Below, piece by piece: positions 32,359 through 40,672 of a DNA stretch of 64,000 nucleotides. A program made the translations under genes and the position numbers. The stretch covers positions 1-64,000 of the forward strand of contig JAOPYE010000012.1 of NCBI GenBank assembly GCA_025964775.1, written 5' to 3'. The notes below the pieces were generated by a model, which saw only the letters and a program-made list of their open reading frames with translations, searched no databases and was not told where the DNA came from. How positions within the stretch are numbered: the first letter of the stretch is position 1; each line of letters opens with the position of its first letter. Origin of the DNA: Marmoricola sp. Its GTDB lineage: Bacteria; Actinomycetota; Actinomycetes; Propionibacteriales; Nocardioidaceae.

Positions 32359-33525
32359 CTAGATCCTGCCTCCGCCTGCCAGAACCGCAGCCTCACCGAT
32401 CGCATGCGCGTGTTCGTTGTGGATGCGGATCGCTCGTCTGACCTCGTCGATCGAGCCGGCCTCGAATGCATCTGCCAGTGCCAGGTGCTCGCGGCTCAGC
32501 ACCGCGTCCGCCGGTGCATATCCGCGCAACAGGCTGGCCATCAGGTCGGGGAAGCTCAACCGCCGGTAGGCCGCGACCAGGGCATCGCTGTCTGCTAGCC
32601 CGACAAGGTATTCGTGGAACGCCGCGTCCGCGGCAATGTATGCGTCAACGTCAACGAGTTTCCCTCCGGCAACCAATGCTTCAGTTGCCCATGCCCGGTC
32701 GCGAAGTTCGCGAAGCCTCACGCTAGAGACGCGGCCGACGGCCAATTCGGCCGCACCGAGCTCGATTGCAGTCCTGGCACGAAAGGCCTGCTCGTAGGTC
32801 CGCTGATCGACCGCCGTAACCGTGAATTCGCGCTCGCTGTGGCGCGTCACCAATCCCTCCGCCACAAGCGTGATTAGCGCCTGGTACACGATTTGGTGCG
32901 GGAGTTCGAGCGCGTGAGACAGACTAGAGAAGTCAAGAACTTGATCCACTGCGCACTGTCTAGTGACGACGTATCGACGCACTAAGGCAAGCGCATGATC
33001 GTTGAGGTCGAGCTCGACGTGGCCGAAAGTTCCGCGGTAGTACGCGAGCGGATTGCCAGTATTGGCGGTCGCACGTAGGACGCGGGCGAAGAACACGTGG
33101 TGGGTCTCGTCGACCAGGTCGGTCATCACCTGGCATTCGAGAACTGCTAATGCCTCGGTGAGCAGCGGTAAGTCCCCCAAGCCTCGGGTGACGGCCACAC
33201 CAGAAAATTTGTCTGATGCAGGATTCGCGAACTGCTTGGCGACCTCGTGCTGGCCCTCGGCAAGGACATTGACCGCGAACCTCCCTCTGCCTCTGACCGC
33301 CTCCTGGGTTTGGCTGCGCTTGTTCAGGCACACGAGCATCATCGGAGGATCCAATGAGAGCGAGGCCACCGCGCTGGCCGTCATCCCGAAGTCTCGGCCA
33401 TCGAAGGCCGTGGTGATCACGGTGACTCCGGTCATGAAATGCCCGACTACCTCGCGGAATCTTTCCCGATCCAGGTCTCCCTGCGCGGTCCCGTCATTAC
33501 TGTTTGCCACCCTCTGTGCCTCCAC
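32359..33525 (-). CDS. Flavin reductase fused to a GntR/FCD-like regulatory module
   Basis: A 388-aa fusion. Residues ~20-175 are a flavin reductase domain of the HpaC/DIM6-NTAB type: REVVGHFMTGVTVITTAFDG, FGMTASAVASLSLDPPMMLV, FAVNVLAEGQHEVAKQFANP, PLAYYRGTFGHVEL. Residues ~180-250 resemble a GntR winged helix (SLSHALELPHQIVYQALITL, LVTRHSEREF), and ~250-375 an FCD-like helical ligand-binding domain (RARTAIELGAAELAVGR, DAAFHEYLVGLADSDALVAA). It probably supplies reduced flavin to the class D hydroxylase (39350-40534). The C-terminus may sense the aromatic substrate, by analogy with HpaH C1 reductase, which has a MarR-like tail. Confidence 0.8.
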   Translation of the reverse strand: MEAQRVANSNDGTAQGDLDRERFREVVGHFMTGVTVITTAFDGRDFGMTASAVASLSLDPPMMLVCLNKRSQTQEAVRGRGRFAVNVLAEGQHEVAKQFANPASDKFSGVAVTRGLGDLPLLTEALAVLECQVMTDLVDETHHVFFARVLRATANTGNPLAYYRGTFGHVELDLNDHALALVRRYVVTRQCAVDQVLDFSSLSHALELPHQIVYQALITLVAEGLVTRHSEREFTVTAVDQRTYEQAFRARTAIELGAAELAVGRVSSVRLRELRDRAWATEALVAGGKLVDVDAYIAADAAFHEYLVGLADSDALVAAYRRLSFPDLMASLLRGYAPADAVLSREHLALADAFEAGSIDEVRRAIRIHNEHAHAIGEAAVLAGGGRI

Positions 33526-34344
33526 ACCGTCTGCAGCTCAATGCCCGGTCGCATCAGCTGGTCGCACCCGAAAACCCGTAGCCCGTACCGACGCCGAATC
33601 GGCGCAACCTCGGCCGCTAACGGTCACGTCGGCGTTCGGCTGAGCGCCGCGAAGAGTGTCGGCGTGCCAACGGGAAATGAATGCCCACCGTGACTCCCGG
33701 CCGACCGGACGGGAGGCCCTGCACCTGTCACCACTCTGGTTCACTCTTCTCCTTGCGCGCACCACTCAGTCGTTGAAACCTCTCGCGGCACACGCTGCCG
33801 CACTCGACGCAGACGAGCAGTGACCCCGGTCCGGTCAGCCTGGCGACGCTCCGGGCGGCATAGATGCCACGACCCAGGCCAGAACATCCAATTCGCCTAG
33901 GTCGTGGCGCCCGGGAAGTTCACCGGCCTAACAACAGCAGCTTCGTGACTGGTGTCGCAGCGCTGCAATCACCGGGGCGTACAGGAACCAACCTGCCGAC
34001 AACATTTCCCTCCTCGCCCGATAAACGCGACTGCGTCGATCGACGCCGAAATCGAGCAGCTGGCCGATCAACCGGGCATCACGCACGCCGGTCTCCACCC
34101 GGATTCCCCGAGTGGACCCTGCGACTTCGAGGAGCTGCGGCCGGACGATGCCGCCGCCTTCGCCTCAGGAACCGAACGAGCCTTTGCTAGGTCGGTCCAG
34201 GCTCGTAGGGCTAGCGAGTATCCCGGGATCGAGGTGGCTGCGAGCAACGTCATAGGCGGTGATCGCAGTCGCGCAAATGTTGTTGAGAAAACGGACTCGG
34301 ACGCTGAGGGCCTGCTAGGCCGTCAGCGTCCGAGTTCTTCCAGC
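33526..34344. other. Long intergenic region; no gene recognised apart from a terminator
   Basis: About 820 bases in which open frames on both strands show no recognisable protein. The left part holds the flavin-reductase promoter region. The right end carries the strong hairpin at 34295-34335. It could hide decayed gene remnants, but I could not identify a parent. Confidence 0.4.
34295..34335 (-). terminator. Intrinsic terminator of the dioxygenase-like gene
   Basis: ACTCGGACGCTGA (34295-34307) pairs perfectly with TCAGCGTCCGAGT (34323-34335), with inner GGCC/GGCC pairing. Read on the minus strand it is followed by CCGTTTTCT. It starts 9 bases past the stop of the dioxygenase-like gene, a textbook position. 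Confidence 0.85.
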
Positions 34345-35526
34345 TCAGTGCTTGACGTGCTGGAGGGCGTCCGTTGGGTCGATCCCGATGTGAGATCCGT
34401 AGAAACTGGTGTAGATCGCTTCTTGCGGGTTTGCCATGAACGATTTCTTGGCCTCATCGGTGAACTTCAGGATCGCCGTGCAGTCGAAGTTCAACTTCAA
34501 CTCCCGGATCTTACGGACCGGGTTCGGCGGGTATTCCGGCGGCCGGCGTAGACCCGGGTGTGGGCAGGACGTGGGCATCAGCCACACGTGCCCGTCAGTG
34601 TCGGGGGCGTTCTCGGAGGCGTGGTTGAACCAAACCTCCTCGTAGTCGTTCTGGTGTCCCGGAGGGCCATAACTGCCGTTAGGGGCAGGCTCGTTGGGGA
34701 ACGGCTTGACACTGAGAACGTTGAAGAAGAACGATTTGTCCTTCGCCATGAAGACCGCACCGGTCGGCGGCGGCATGAAGCCGTGCGAGGATCCCAGGCC
34801 CGGGATATCCCAAACATTCAGCTTTCCGACGATCGGATCACCGACCCACCCGACGACGTCTCGAACTGGGTCGAACGGATAGACCATCGTCTCCCAGTTT
34901 CCGCAGTACTTCACGCGCACGGTCGTCTCGACGTTCACGGTGTCGAGTGGGTGCTCGATCGGGGCTGGAACGACCATCCCGGATTCGTCGATGAAATGTC
35001 CGGCAAACCCGACGGTGTCCCACATCTCGTCCATCGCTGAAACGATCGGCTCGGCGACCCCGAAGATCAGGACACGGTTGTCGGTGCCCTTCGGCGTCTC
35101 GCGATAGATCAGGCCTTTGGGAATCGTGACGAAGTCCCCGGGGCCGACTTCAAGTGGACCGCACTCAGTCTCGAGCGTGAACTCGCCGCGGTGGTAGAAG
35201 CGGATCTGATGGAAGTCCTGGTTGCGCTCCGCGAACGGCATGGGCGCGCTGCGGTGCGAGATCGAAACCTCGACGCCGTCACCGGTCAGGAGCGTGAGCG
35301 GCGTGCCTGCCGGGTCGGTCGCGTCCGTCGGCTGGAGCGCGTTCGAGTCGACGCCCTGGTACATCATGTAATCCGCTGACACGCTCTTCGGATGCGAGAG
35401 GTTGTGATGGCGGTAGAAGTGAGCCCACTGGCCAAAGAATCCCTTGATCGTGTAGAGCTCGTCGACCAAGCCGTCGACACCTTGTGGAAGGCGTTCGACC
35501 CGCCCGCGTCGTTCAGTTGATGGCAT
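34345..35526 (-). CDS. Homogentisate 1,2-dioxygenase-like cupin enzyme
   Basis: A 393-aa protein of the homogentisate dioxygenase superfamily. The three iron ligands can be matched: His291 and Glu297 (GHQNDYEEVWF; spacing of 6 as in human His335/Glu341) and His323 (CPHPGLRRP). Also typical are QIRFYHRGEFTLETECGPLE, GPGDFVTIPKG and HGFMPPPTG. It is shorter than true HmgA (~430-440 aa) and divergent, so the ring-cleavage substrate may be another hydroquinone-type diphenol. ATG 35526. Monocistronic, with its own terminator, divergent from the Crp/Fnr genes. Confidence 0.75.
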   Translation of the reverse strand: MPSTERRGRVERLPQGVDGLVDELYTIKGFFGQWAHFYRHHNLSHPKSVSADYMMYQGVDSNALQPTDATDPAGTPLTLLTGDGVEVSISHRSAPMPFAERNQDFHQIRFYHRGEFTLETECGPLEVGPGDFVTIPKGLIYRETPKGTDNRVLIFGVAEPIVSAMDEMWDTVGFAGHFIDESGMVVPAPIEHPLDTVNVETTVRVKYCGNWETMVYPFDPVRDVVGWVGDPIVGKLNVWDIPGLGSSHGFMPPPTGAVFMAKDKSFFFNVLSVKPFPNEPAPNGSYGPPGHQNDYEEVWFNHASENAPDTDGHVWLMPTSCPHPGLRRPPEYPPNPVRKIRELKLNFDCTAILKFTDEAKKSFMANPQEAIYTSFYGSHIGIDPTDALQHVKH

Positions 35527-35643
35527 GCACGGTCACCCTTTCGGTGATGGTGAGAGATGAGGGCAGTGCTTTTACCGGCAGCGCGAACTCAATACCCTCA
35601 GCGTAGGTTGCAATGATCTTGCGTGCACCAGGTTGTCTCGGCA

Positions 35644-35656
35644 GTGACTAAGGTCC
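35644..35656. promoter_or_regulatory. Variant of the TGGACCTAGGTCAC motif (reverse orientation)
   Basis: GTGACTAAGGTCC agrees with the reverse complement GTGACCTAGGTCC of the motif at 39226-39239 in 11 of 13 bases. It lies between the divergent dioxygenase-like gene and the first Crp/Fnr gene, 118 bases upstream of the former start and 123 of the latter. Confidence 0.45.
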
Positions 35657-35778
35657 GTCGCGACGCGGAGACTCGGATCGCCGTTACGCCAGGCGACGCC
35701 ACATCAGCCTCACGATGCCCTTCTTTCTCTGCGCCGGGTCCGGATAGACTCCGCTCACCAGTGTCGCAGGAGGTGACT

Positions 35779-36546
35779 TTGACCACACCCGTACGTGGCT
35801 CAGCGGGCAGCGTCGGTGGCGACCTCTTCGCGGCGTTTAGCGAGCACGTGGCCCCAGCGTGGGAGACGAGTTTCATGAGCAGTTTTCCGGCGCGCGTGAC
35901 GGAAGCGCTACTAGACGGTGCCGAAGAAGCGAAGGTCGCCGTAGGTGACGTTTTCCTCCCTGCTGCTGCCGGACACCTCGGAGAAGCGAGCTTAGTGCTG
36001 ATCCTCGATGGCCTGGTTCGGACGTATATCCGCGCCCACACTGAACGGCAGATCACGATCCGCTACGCGTGGCCCGGCGACGTTCTTGGCGTTCCGGCGC
36101 TGGTGCTGGCAGGGGCAGGAAGTCGCATCCACGGGTCCTATGGTGGGCACGCTTTGCACGCTGAGGCACTACGAGAGACACGGGTGCTGAACATTTGCGC
36201 CGAACGCTTCTTGAAACTTGGCCAGAGCGAACCGTCGGTGGCCTATGGAGTCGCCACCCTCCTCGCGTATCTCACAGTTGAGACCGAGCAGATGCTGCAA
36301 GACGGCCTTTTCCTATCGGTACGCGCACGCGTGGCGAGACACCTCTTGGAGTTGGCCGTGTGGCACGACGGTGCGCTCGTGGTTCCACACGGACAAAGTG
36401 AGATCGCGGATGCAATCGGCTCTGTTCGCGAGGTGGTCTCACGCACGCTGATCCGGCTACGTAGCGAAGGTGTCGTCGACCGGCGCGAGAACGCGACTGT
36501 CCTGGTCGACCCTGCATCTCTGCATGCGATTGCGGCTGCAGGTTGA
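35779..36546 (+). CDS. Crp/Fnr-family transcriptional regulator
   Basis: About 255 aa. Residues ~45-150 form a cAMP-receptor-like beta barrel (VFLPAAAGHLGEASLVLILD, VRTYIRAHTERQITIRYAWP, GDVLGVPALVLAG); the C-terminal winged helix is VARHLLELAVWHDGALVVPH, GQSEIADAIGSVREVVSRTL, IRLRSEGVVDRRENATVLVD. No Fnr cysteine cluster is seen. The open frame begins at 35623; TTG 35779 with AGGAGG 5 bases upstream is the best start, GTG 35761 and 35773 being alternatives. Tandem with a paralogue one base downstream. Confidence 0.8.
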   Translation: MTTPVRGSAGSVGGDLFAAFSEHVAPAWETSFMSSFPARVTEALLDGAEEAKVAVGDVFLPAAAGHLGEASLVLILDGLVRTYIRAHTERQITIRYAWPGDVLGVPALVLAGAGSRIHGSYGGHALHAEALRETRVLNICAERFLKLGQSEPSVAYGVATLLAYLTVETEQMLQDGLFLSVRARVARHLLELAVWHDGALVVPHGQSEIADAIGSVREVVSRTLIRLRSEGVVDRRENATVLVDPASLHAIAAAG

Positions 36547-36547
36547 G

Positions 36548-37339
36548 ATGAGGGCGGACCCGATTGAGTCGCGCTTCGAGATGCCCACCGATGTGTTGGA
36601 GGCATTGAAGTCCTTTACACCGGCCGTCGCCGAGGCTTGGGCGACGAGTTGGCTGGCGTCGGTTTCGCCACGAATCGCGAGAATATTGTTGGCTGACGCC
36701 CATGAGTCGCGAGTAGCAGCCGGCCAAGTTTTTTACCGCGGCGCGTATCACGATCAGATGGCCATGTCCGCTCTCGTCGTCTCCGGGCAGCTGCGCATCT
36801 ACCGGCAGACCGACACAGGCCGCCAGGTCACGATGATGTACCACTACCCAGGCGCCATCGCCGGGGCTCCCGCCCTGCTACTCGGCGGTGCCCAGAATGA
36901 GAACGAGCGGGCTCGCCAGCCGTGGCAGTCTTTGGGCGGGATGGAGGTCTACGGCCAGGCGTTGCAAGACAGCGGGCTCTTGAAATTTTCGCCTGCGAGG
37001 TTCCTGCATCTCGTCAAGACAGAACCCGACGTCGCCTGGGCGCTCAGTACCTACCTGGCGCAACTGGCGGCGGTCAAGGAACAAATGATGACCGACGACA
37101 TGTTCCTGTCGGTTCAAGCGCGCGTCGCTCGCCACCTGATCGATCTTGCTGTCCCGATCGACGGAGCGCTGACGGTGACAGTCGGGCACCAGGAGATCGC
37201 TGATGCAATCGGATCGGTTCGCGAGGTGGTGACCCGGTCGATGGTTGATATGCGACTAGCTGGACTGATCACCAGGGAAGGGAACAAAACGGTCGTCACC
37301 GACGCCGAACAGTTGCGGCTGATCGCGTCAGCCCACTGA
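36548..37339 (+). CDS. Second Crp/Fnr-family regulator (tandem paralogue)
   Basis: A 263-aa paralogue of the preceding gene, sharing long stretches in the DNA-binding part (EIADAIGSVREVVTRSMVDM) and the barrel (GQLRIYRQTDTGRQVTMMYH, GAIAGAPALLLGG). It is related to regulators of aromatic hydroxylase genes. ATG 36548 follows the first stop by one base. A remnant of a third copy of its C-terminus lies at 39132-39179. Its likely targets carry TGGACCTAGGTCAC-type motifs upstream. Confidence 0.85.
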   Translation: MRADPIESRFEMPTDVLEALKSFTPAVAEAWATSWLASVSPRIARILLADAHESRVAAGQVFYRGAYHDQMAMSALVVSGQLRIYRQTDTGRQVTMMYHYPGAIAGAPALLLGGAQNENERARQPWQSLGGMEVYGQALQDSGLLKFSPARFLHLVKTEPDVAWALSTYLAQLAAVKEQMMTDDMFLSVQARVARHLIDLAVPIDGALTVTVGHQEIADAIGSVREVVTRSMVDMRLAGLITREGNKTVVTDAEQLRLIASAH

Positions 37340-37376
37340 CGCTCGTTGCGGAACTTACGCCGCACCGATAGCAGGC

Positions 37377-37390
37377 TGGACTTGGGTCAC
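37377..37390 (+). promoter_or_regulatory. TGGACTTGGGTCAC, motif copy before the decayed hydroxylase
   Basis: Differs at 2 of 14 bases from the copy at 39226-39239 and stands at the same distance (about 106 bases) from the start of its (decayed) gene. The surrounding sequence is part of the duplicated block described at 37496-37730. Confidence 0.6.
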
Positions 37391-37495
37391 AGAACGATAT
37401 GCGAAGCGGGAGGAGAATCGCCGAGCAGCAGGCCATCCGTCGTGCGGAGCGGCATCTGCGTTGGCACCACCCAGGATTGGTGGGAGGAGACGTCG

Positions 37496-37730
37496 GTGAC
37501 CGCTGCGACCGAGATCACGCCCGGGCCTGGTTCAAAGCAGGAGCCGATCGAGCGTGAAATAGCTCTCCCAGTTGTAGTGTTGCGTGGCGCCGCGAAGAAG
37601 GATCGCCATAGCGATGCAGGGTCCGCCAGCGAATCGCTCCAGGCGCGACGTTCGCGAATGCGCGTAGGCCAACGTCTGCGCGGCCCCGAGCGAGTTTGGA
37701 CTGGCCGGATCCTGGTTCAGGAACCGTTCG
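37496..37730 (+). pseudogene. Decayed duplicate of the class D hydroxylase 5' end
   Basis: Nucleotide comparison with 39350-39570 shows a shared leader (GTTGGCACC and GGAGGAGA/GGAGGAGG before the start), the start itself (GTGACCG) and many words inside the gene: ACCACGCCCG/ATCACGCCCG, GATCGAGCG, and GTCCGCCAGCGAA followed by GCTCCAGGC. Small insertions and deletions break the frame, and similarity fades beyond about 37730. It follows the intact second Crp/Fnr gene directly, so the ancestral order was regulator then hydroxylase. Not translated as a functional enzyme. Confidence 0.75.
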
Positions 37731-37772
37731 GGGGCCAGCGGCAACTCGACCAACGAGAGCCCGGACCGCATC

Positions 37773-39059
37773 GTGTTTGAGCAGGCTCGTCCACGTGCAG
37801 GTCGTCGAGCGCGACGGGCTAACTTCTCTTCGTCCTCTTTTTCGTTGCAGCGCGCGCACCCGCGGCGGCTGCGCTATTTCGGGCCGGCGTTCGTCGCCGC
37901 GATCGCCTACGTCGATCCTGGCAACTTTGCCACCAATTTTTCTGCCGGCGCGCACTTCGGCTACATGTTGTTGTGGGTGATCGTCGGTGCAAACCTGATA
38001 GCGATGCTGGTGCAGATGCTGTCAGCGAAGCTCGGGATGGCCACCGGGTGCAACCTTCCGGAGGTCTGCCGCGAGAGATTCCCATTGCCAGTCACTCGCC
38101 TAATGTGGGTACAAGCGGAGTTGGTCGCTATCGCCACAGACCTCGCGGAGGTGATCGGCGGCGCCATTGCGCTGAATCTCCTTTTCGGCATCCCCCTGCT
38201 CCTCGGCGGAGTGATCACCGGAATGGTCGCGTTCGCGCTTCTTGGGCTGCAAACCCGTGGCTATCGGCCGTTCGAATTGGCCATTGCGGGACTACTCGGC
38301 GTGATCCTGCTCGGGTTCCTCACCATGGTGATGCGGGTGCGGCTCGACACCGGCGAAGCGGTCGCCGGGCTCACCCCAAAGTTCAATGGCACCGACAGCG
38401 TGCTGCTAGCCACAGGCATCCTTGGGGCGACCGTTATGCCGCACGTCATCTACCTGCACTCGGAGCTTACGCAGAACCGCACCCCAGTGCCGAACGCGCA
38501 GGCGCGCCGGTTCGTGCTGCGCCGGTTGCAGATCGACGTAGTGGCTGCGATGGGTCTGGCTGGGCTCGTCAACGCAGCCATGCTGATCATTGCAGCAGCT
38601 GTCTTCCACGGTACGGCGGTGCCCGGTACCGACACCCTCGTGGGGGTGCACGCCGGGCTCGCTCGCGTGTTCGACCAGCCGGCGGCGTTCGCTTTCGCGT
38701 TGGCGTTGCTCGCATCCGGTTTCGCGTCGTCAGGAGTCGGCACCTTCGCTGGGCAAGTCGTTATGCAAGGCTTTATCCAGCGTCGCATTCCGTTGCTGGC
38801 ACGCAGGCTTCTGACCCTATTGCCCGCCCTCATCGTGCTAGGACTGGGGATCGACCCCACGCAGGCGCTTGTCCTCTCCCAGGTCGTTCTCTCGTTCGGG
38901 ATTCCGTTTGCGCTTGTGCCGCTGGTTCTGCTGACCCGAAGCACCGACGTGATGGCCGAGTTGGTGAACCGGCGCACGACCACCGTGCTTGCTGGCGCGG
39001 CCGTAGCGGTCGTGGTCGTGCTCAACGCGGTCCTTATCCAGCAGACGTTCACAGGCTGA
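37773..39059 (+). CDS. Nramp-family divalent metal (Mn/Fe) transporter
   Basis: A 428-aa membrane protein with 11 likely membrane helices. Metal-site motifs are intact: DPGN (48-51) in helix 1 (AIAYVDPGNFATN) and MPH (222-224) in helix 6 (GATVMPHVIYLHSE). These carry Mn2+ or Fe2+ with protons across the membrane. The N-terminus from GTG 37773 is Arg-rich and unconserved; the true start may be internal, near residue 24. It sits between the two halves of a duplicated block and has no obvious link to catabolism except iron supply for dioxygenases. Confidence 0.9.
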   Translation: MFEQARPRAGRRARRANFSSSSFSLQRAHPRRLRYFGPAFVAAIAYVDPGNFATNFSAGAHFGYMLLWVIVGANLIAMLVQMLSAKLGMATGCNLPEVCRERFPLPVTRLMWVQAELVAIATDLAEVIGGAIALNLLFGIPLLLGGVITGMVAFALLGLQTRGYRPFELAIAGLLGVILLGFLTMVMRVRLDTGEAVAGLTPKFNGTDSVLLATGILGATVMPHVIYLHSELTQNRTPVPNAQARRFVLRRLQIDVVAAMGLAGLVNAAMLIIAAAVFHGTAVPGTDTLVGVHAGLARVFDQPAAFAFALALLASGFASSGVGTFAGQVVMQGFIQRRIPLLARRLLTLLPALIVLGLGIDPTQALVLSQVVLSFGIPFALVPLVLLTRSTDVMAELVNRRTTTVLAGAAVAVVVVLNAVLIQQTFTG

Positions 39060-39131
39060 CGGTCCAAGACGCACAGTTGAACACGAACAGCGCCGCTGTG
39101 CCGGGGAATGCAGCCGCGCCGTTGGCGGCAC

Positions 39132-39179
39132 GATGTCATCGACGTTGACGAGCTGCAGCTGATCACGTCAGCCTGTTGA
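39132..39179 (+). pseudogene. Remnant of a Crp/Fnr gene 3' end
   Basis: Sixteen codons reading DVIDVDELQLITSAC-stop align in frame with the last residues of the 36548-37339 regulator (VVTDAEQLRLIASAH-stop). Beyond the stop, the sequence stays alignable up to the hydroxylase gene. The rest of the regulator is absent, the Nramp gene lying upstream. This shows the hydroxylase promoter region was duplicated together with the end of the regulator. Confidence 0.7.
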
Positions 39180-39225
39180 GGTTTGCTGCGAAGGTTGTCG
39201 CGGTCAGCCGTCGCTGAGGGCGGGC

Positions 39226-39239
39226 TGGACCTAGGTCAC
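39226..39239 (+). promoter_or_regulatory. TGGACCTAGGTCAC motif before the class D hydroxylase
   Basis: A 14-bp motif with the perfect core palindrome GACCTAGGTC, found identical at 45839-45852 and in variant form at 37377-37390 and 35644-35656. Distance to the start codon is 110 bases here. Likely binding site of one of the Crp/Fnr regulators encoded nearby. Confidence 0.6.
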
Positions 39240-39349
39240 GGAGCGATCCGTCGTGCGGGGGGAGAATCCAGTCAACGGCAGGCCGTCCTCAGGTCCGGAC
39301 TGGCTCATGCGTTGGCACCGTCCAGTGATAGTCGGAGGAGGAAACGTCA

Positions 39350-40534
39350 GTGACCGTTGAGGCAGAGACCACGCCCGAGCGCCTTTCTAAGCAGGATTTG
39401 ATCGAGCGCGCAAGAGCTCTGGCGCCGGTCGTGCGGCAGCGCGCGGCCGACGCCGAGAAAGATCGTCAGATCTCCGCCGAGTCCGCCAGCGAAATGCTCC
39501 AGGCAGGATTCGCGCGAATGCTCGTACCCGAGCGGCTGGGCGGCAGTGAGCTCGGGATTGATACATGGTTCGAGGTCATTCTCGAGGTCGCACGGGGTGA
39601 TGCCTCCCATGCGTGGGTGGCAGGGCTGATGGCCCACGTCCCACAGATGTTGCTCCAGTTCGGCGAGCAGGCACAGCTGGCGATCTGGGGCGAAGGCCCC
39701 GACGTTCCGACTGCTGGTTCGGTGATGCCGTTCGCCGACGTTACCGCGGTCGACGGGGGCTACCGTGTTACCACGAAAGCGCCGTTCGCAAGCGGCGTCA
39801 CCCACAGCAGCTGGGTATTCGTCGGCGGATTCTTGCCCGATGAGGAGATCCCGACCAGCGCCATGTTCTTAATCCCACCCGGCGCGTATGAGTTGGCGGA
39901 CACCTGGTTCACCTCGGGGATGCGGGGGACTGGCAGTAACACGATCGTGACCAACGATGTGTTCGTTCCGACCGATCATGTGCTGCGCGTGTCGGACCTT
40001 CGCGAAGCGAGCGGTCCGGGCGTCCAGTTGAGCCCGGACGGCATTTACCGACTTCCTTTCATGTCTTACGCCCCGCTTGCGTTTGCAACCCCAATGTTGG
40101 GTGCGGCCCAGGGTGCGTATCAAGACTTCGTCGCCTGGGCCAAGACTAAGAAGATCGCGGGGGGAGTCAACTTGATCGAGACGCCGTCGCTGCAGACCAT
40201 GCTTGGCCGGATCGCCGCTGACTTGGCGGCAGCCGAACTTTTGTTGCGCTGGGTTGTGGACAAGGCGGAGACCGAGGTTGCTACAACGATGCAGCATCGG
40301 CGGGCATGTATGCGCAACTACACCCGAGCAGCGGAGCTGGCAGTCGATGCGATCGACCAGATCGCCAAACTCGGAGGCACCTTCAGCTTCGCCGAGGTCA
40401 ACCCGATTCAACGTGCCTGGCGCGACGTTCATTTTGCTGCGGCCCACGTCAGTTTGCAGGGCGAGGTCAACTACGCCCAGTACGCGCGGGGCGATCTGGA
40501 TCTGCCCACCCCGACGACCATGTCGATCTATTAG
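39350..40534 (+). CDS. Class D flavin-dependent monooxygenase (HsaA/HpaB-like)
   Basis: A 394-aa protein with the acyl-CoA dehydrogenase fold, similar to the oxygenase component of two-component hydroxylases. Features: the N-terminal helix RARALAPVVRQRAADAEKDR, the phrase MLVPERLGGSELGIDTWFEV, the beta domain with GMRGTGSNTIVTNDVFVPTD, and the C-terminal LGGTFSFAEVNPIQRAWRDV. GTG 39350 with GGAGGAGG upstream. It needs reduced flavin from a reductase, plausibly the fusion at 32359-33525. It would ortho-hydroxylate a phenolic substrate. A decayed 5' duplicate lies at 37496-37730. Confidence 0.85.
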   Translation: MTVEAETTPERLSKQDLIERARALAPVVRQRAADAEKDRQISAESASEMLQAGFARMLVPERLGGSELGIDTWFEVILEVARGDASHAWVAGLMAHVPQMLLQFGEQAQLAIWGEGPDVPTAGSVMPFADVTAVDGGYRVTTKAPFASGVTHSSWVFVGGFLPDEEIPTSAMFLIPPGAYELADTWFTSGMRGTGSNTIVTNDVFVPTDHVLRVSDLREASGPGVQLSPDGIYRLPFMSYAPLAFATPMLGAAQGAYQDFVAWAKTKKIAGGVNLIETPSLQTMLGRIAADLAAAELLLRWVVDKAETEVATTMQHRRACMRNYTRAAELAVDAIDQIAKLGGTFSFAEVNPIQRAWRDVHFAAAHVSLQGEVNYAQYARGDLDLPTPTTMSIY

Positions 40535-40539
40535 AGCCG

Positions 40540-40557
40540 CGTCGCGGACTCGCGACG
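40540..40557. terminator. Short hairpin after the class D monooxygenase gene
   Basis: CGTCGCG (40540-40546) and CGCGACG (40551-40557) around GACT, 6 bases past the stop codon. It is not followed by a T-run; it may be a weak terminator or an mRNA 3' stabiliser before the next gene. Confidence 0.4.
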
Positions 40558-40672
40558 TAGGTGCTGCTTTGCGTGCTGTCTTGAGGGCGGCACCGCGCCT
40601 AGAAAGGCTTGGGCTGAGCGCTGTCTTGGGCGTTTCTGCCGGAACGAATACAAACTGTGAGATGGGAATGCA

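Noticed and set aside
33864-34551. Frames in the 33.5-34.3 kb region
   Set aside because: No recognisable domain; one overlaps the dioxygenase-like gene and its terminator in antisense.
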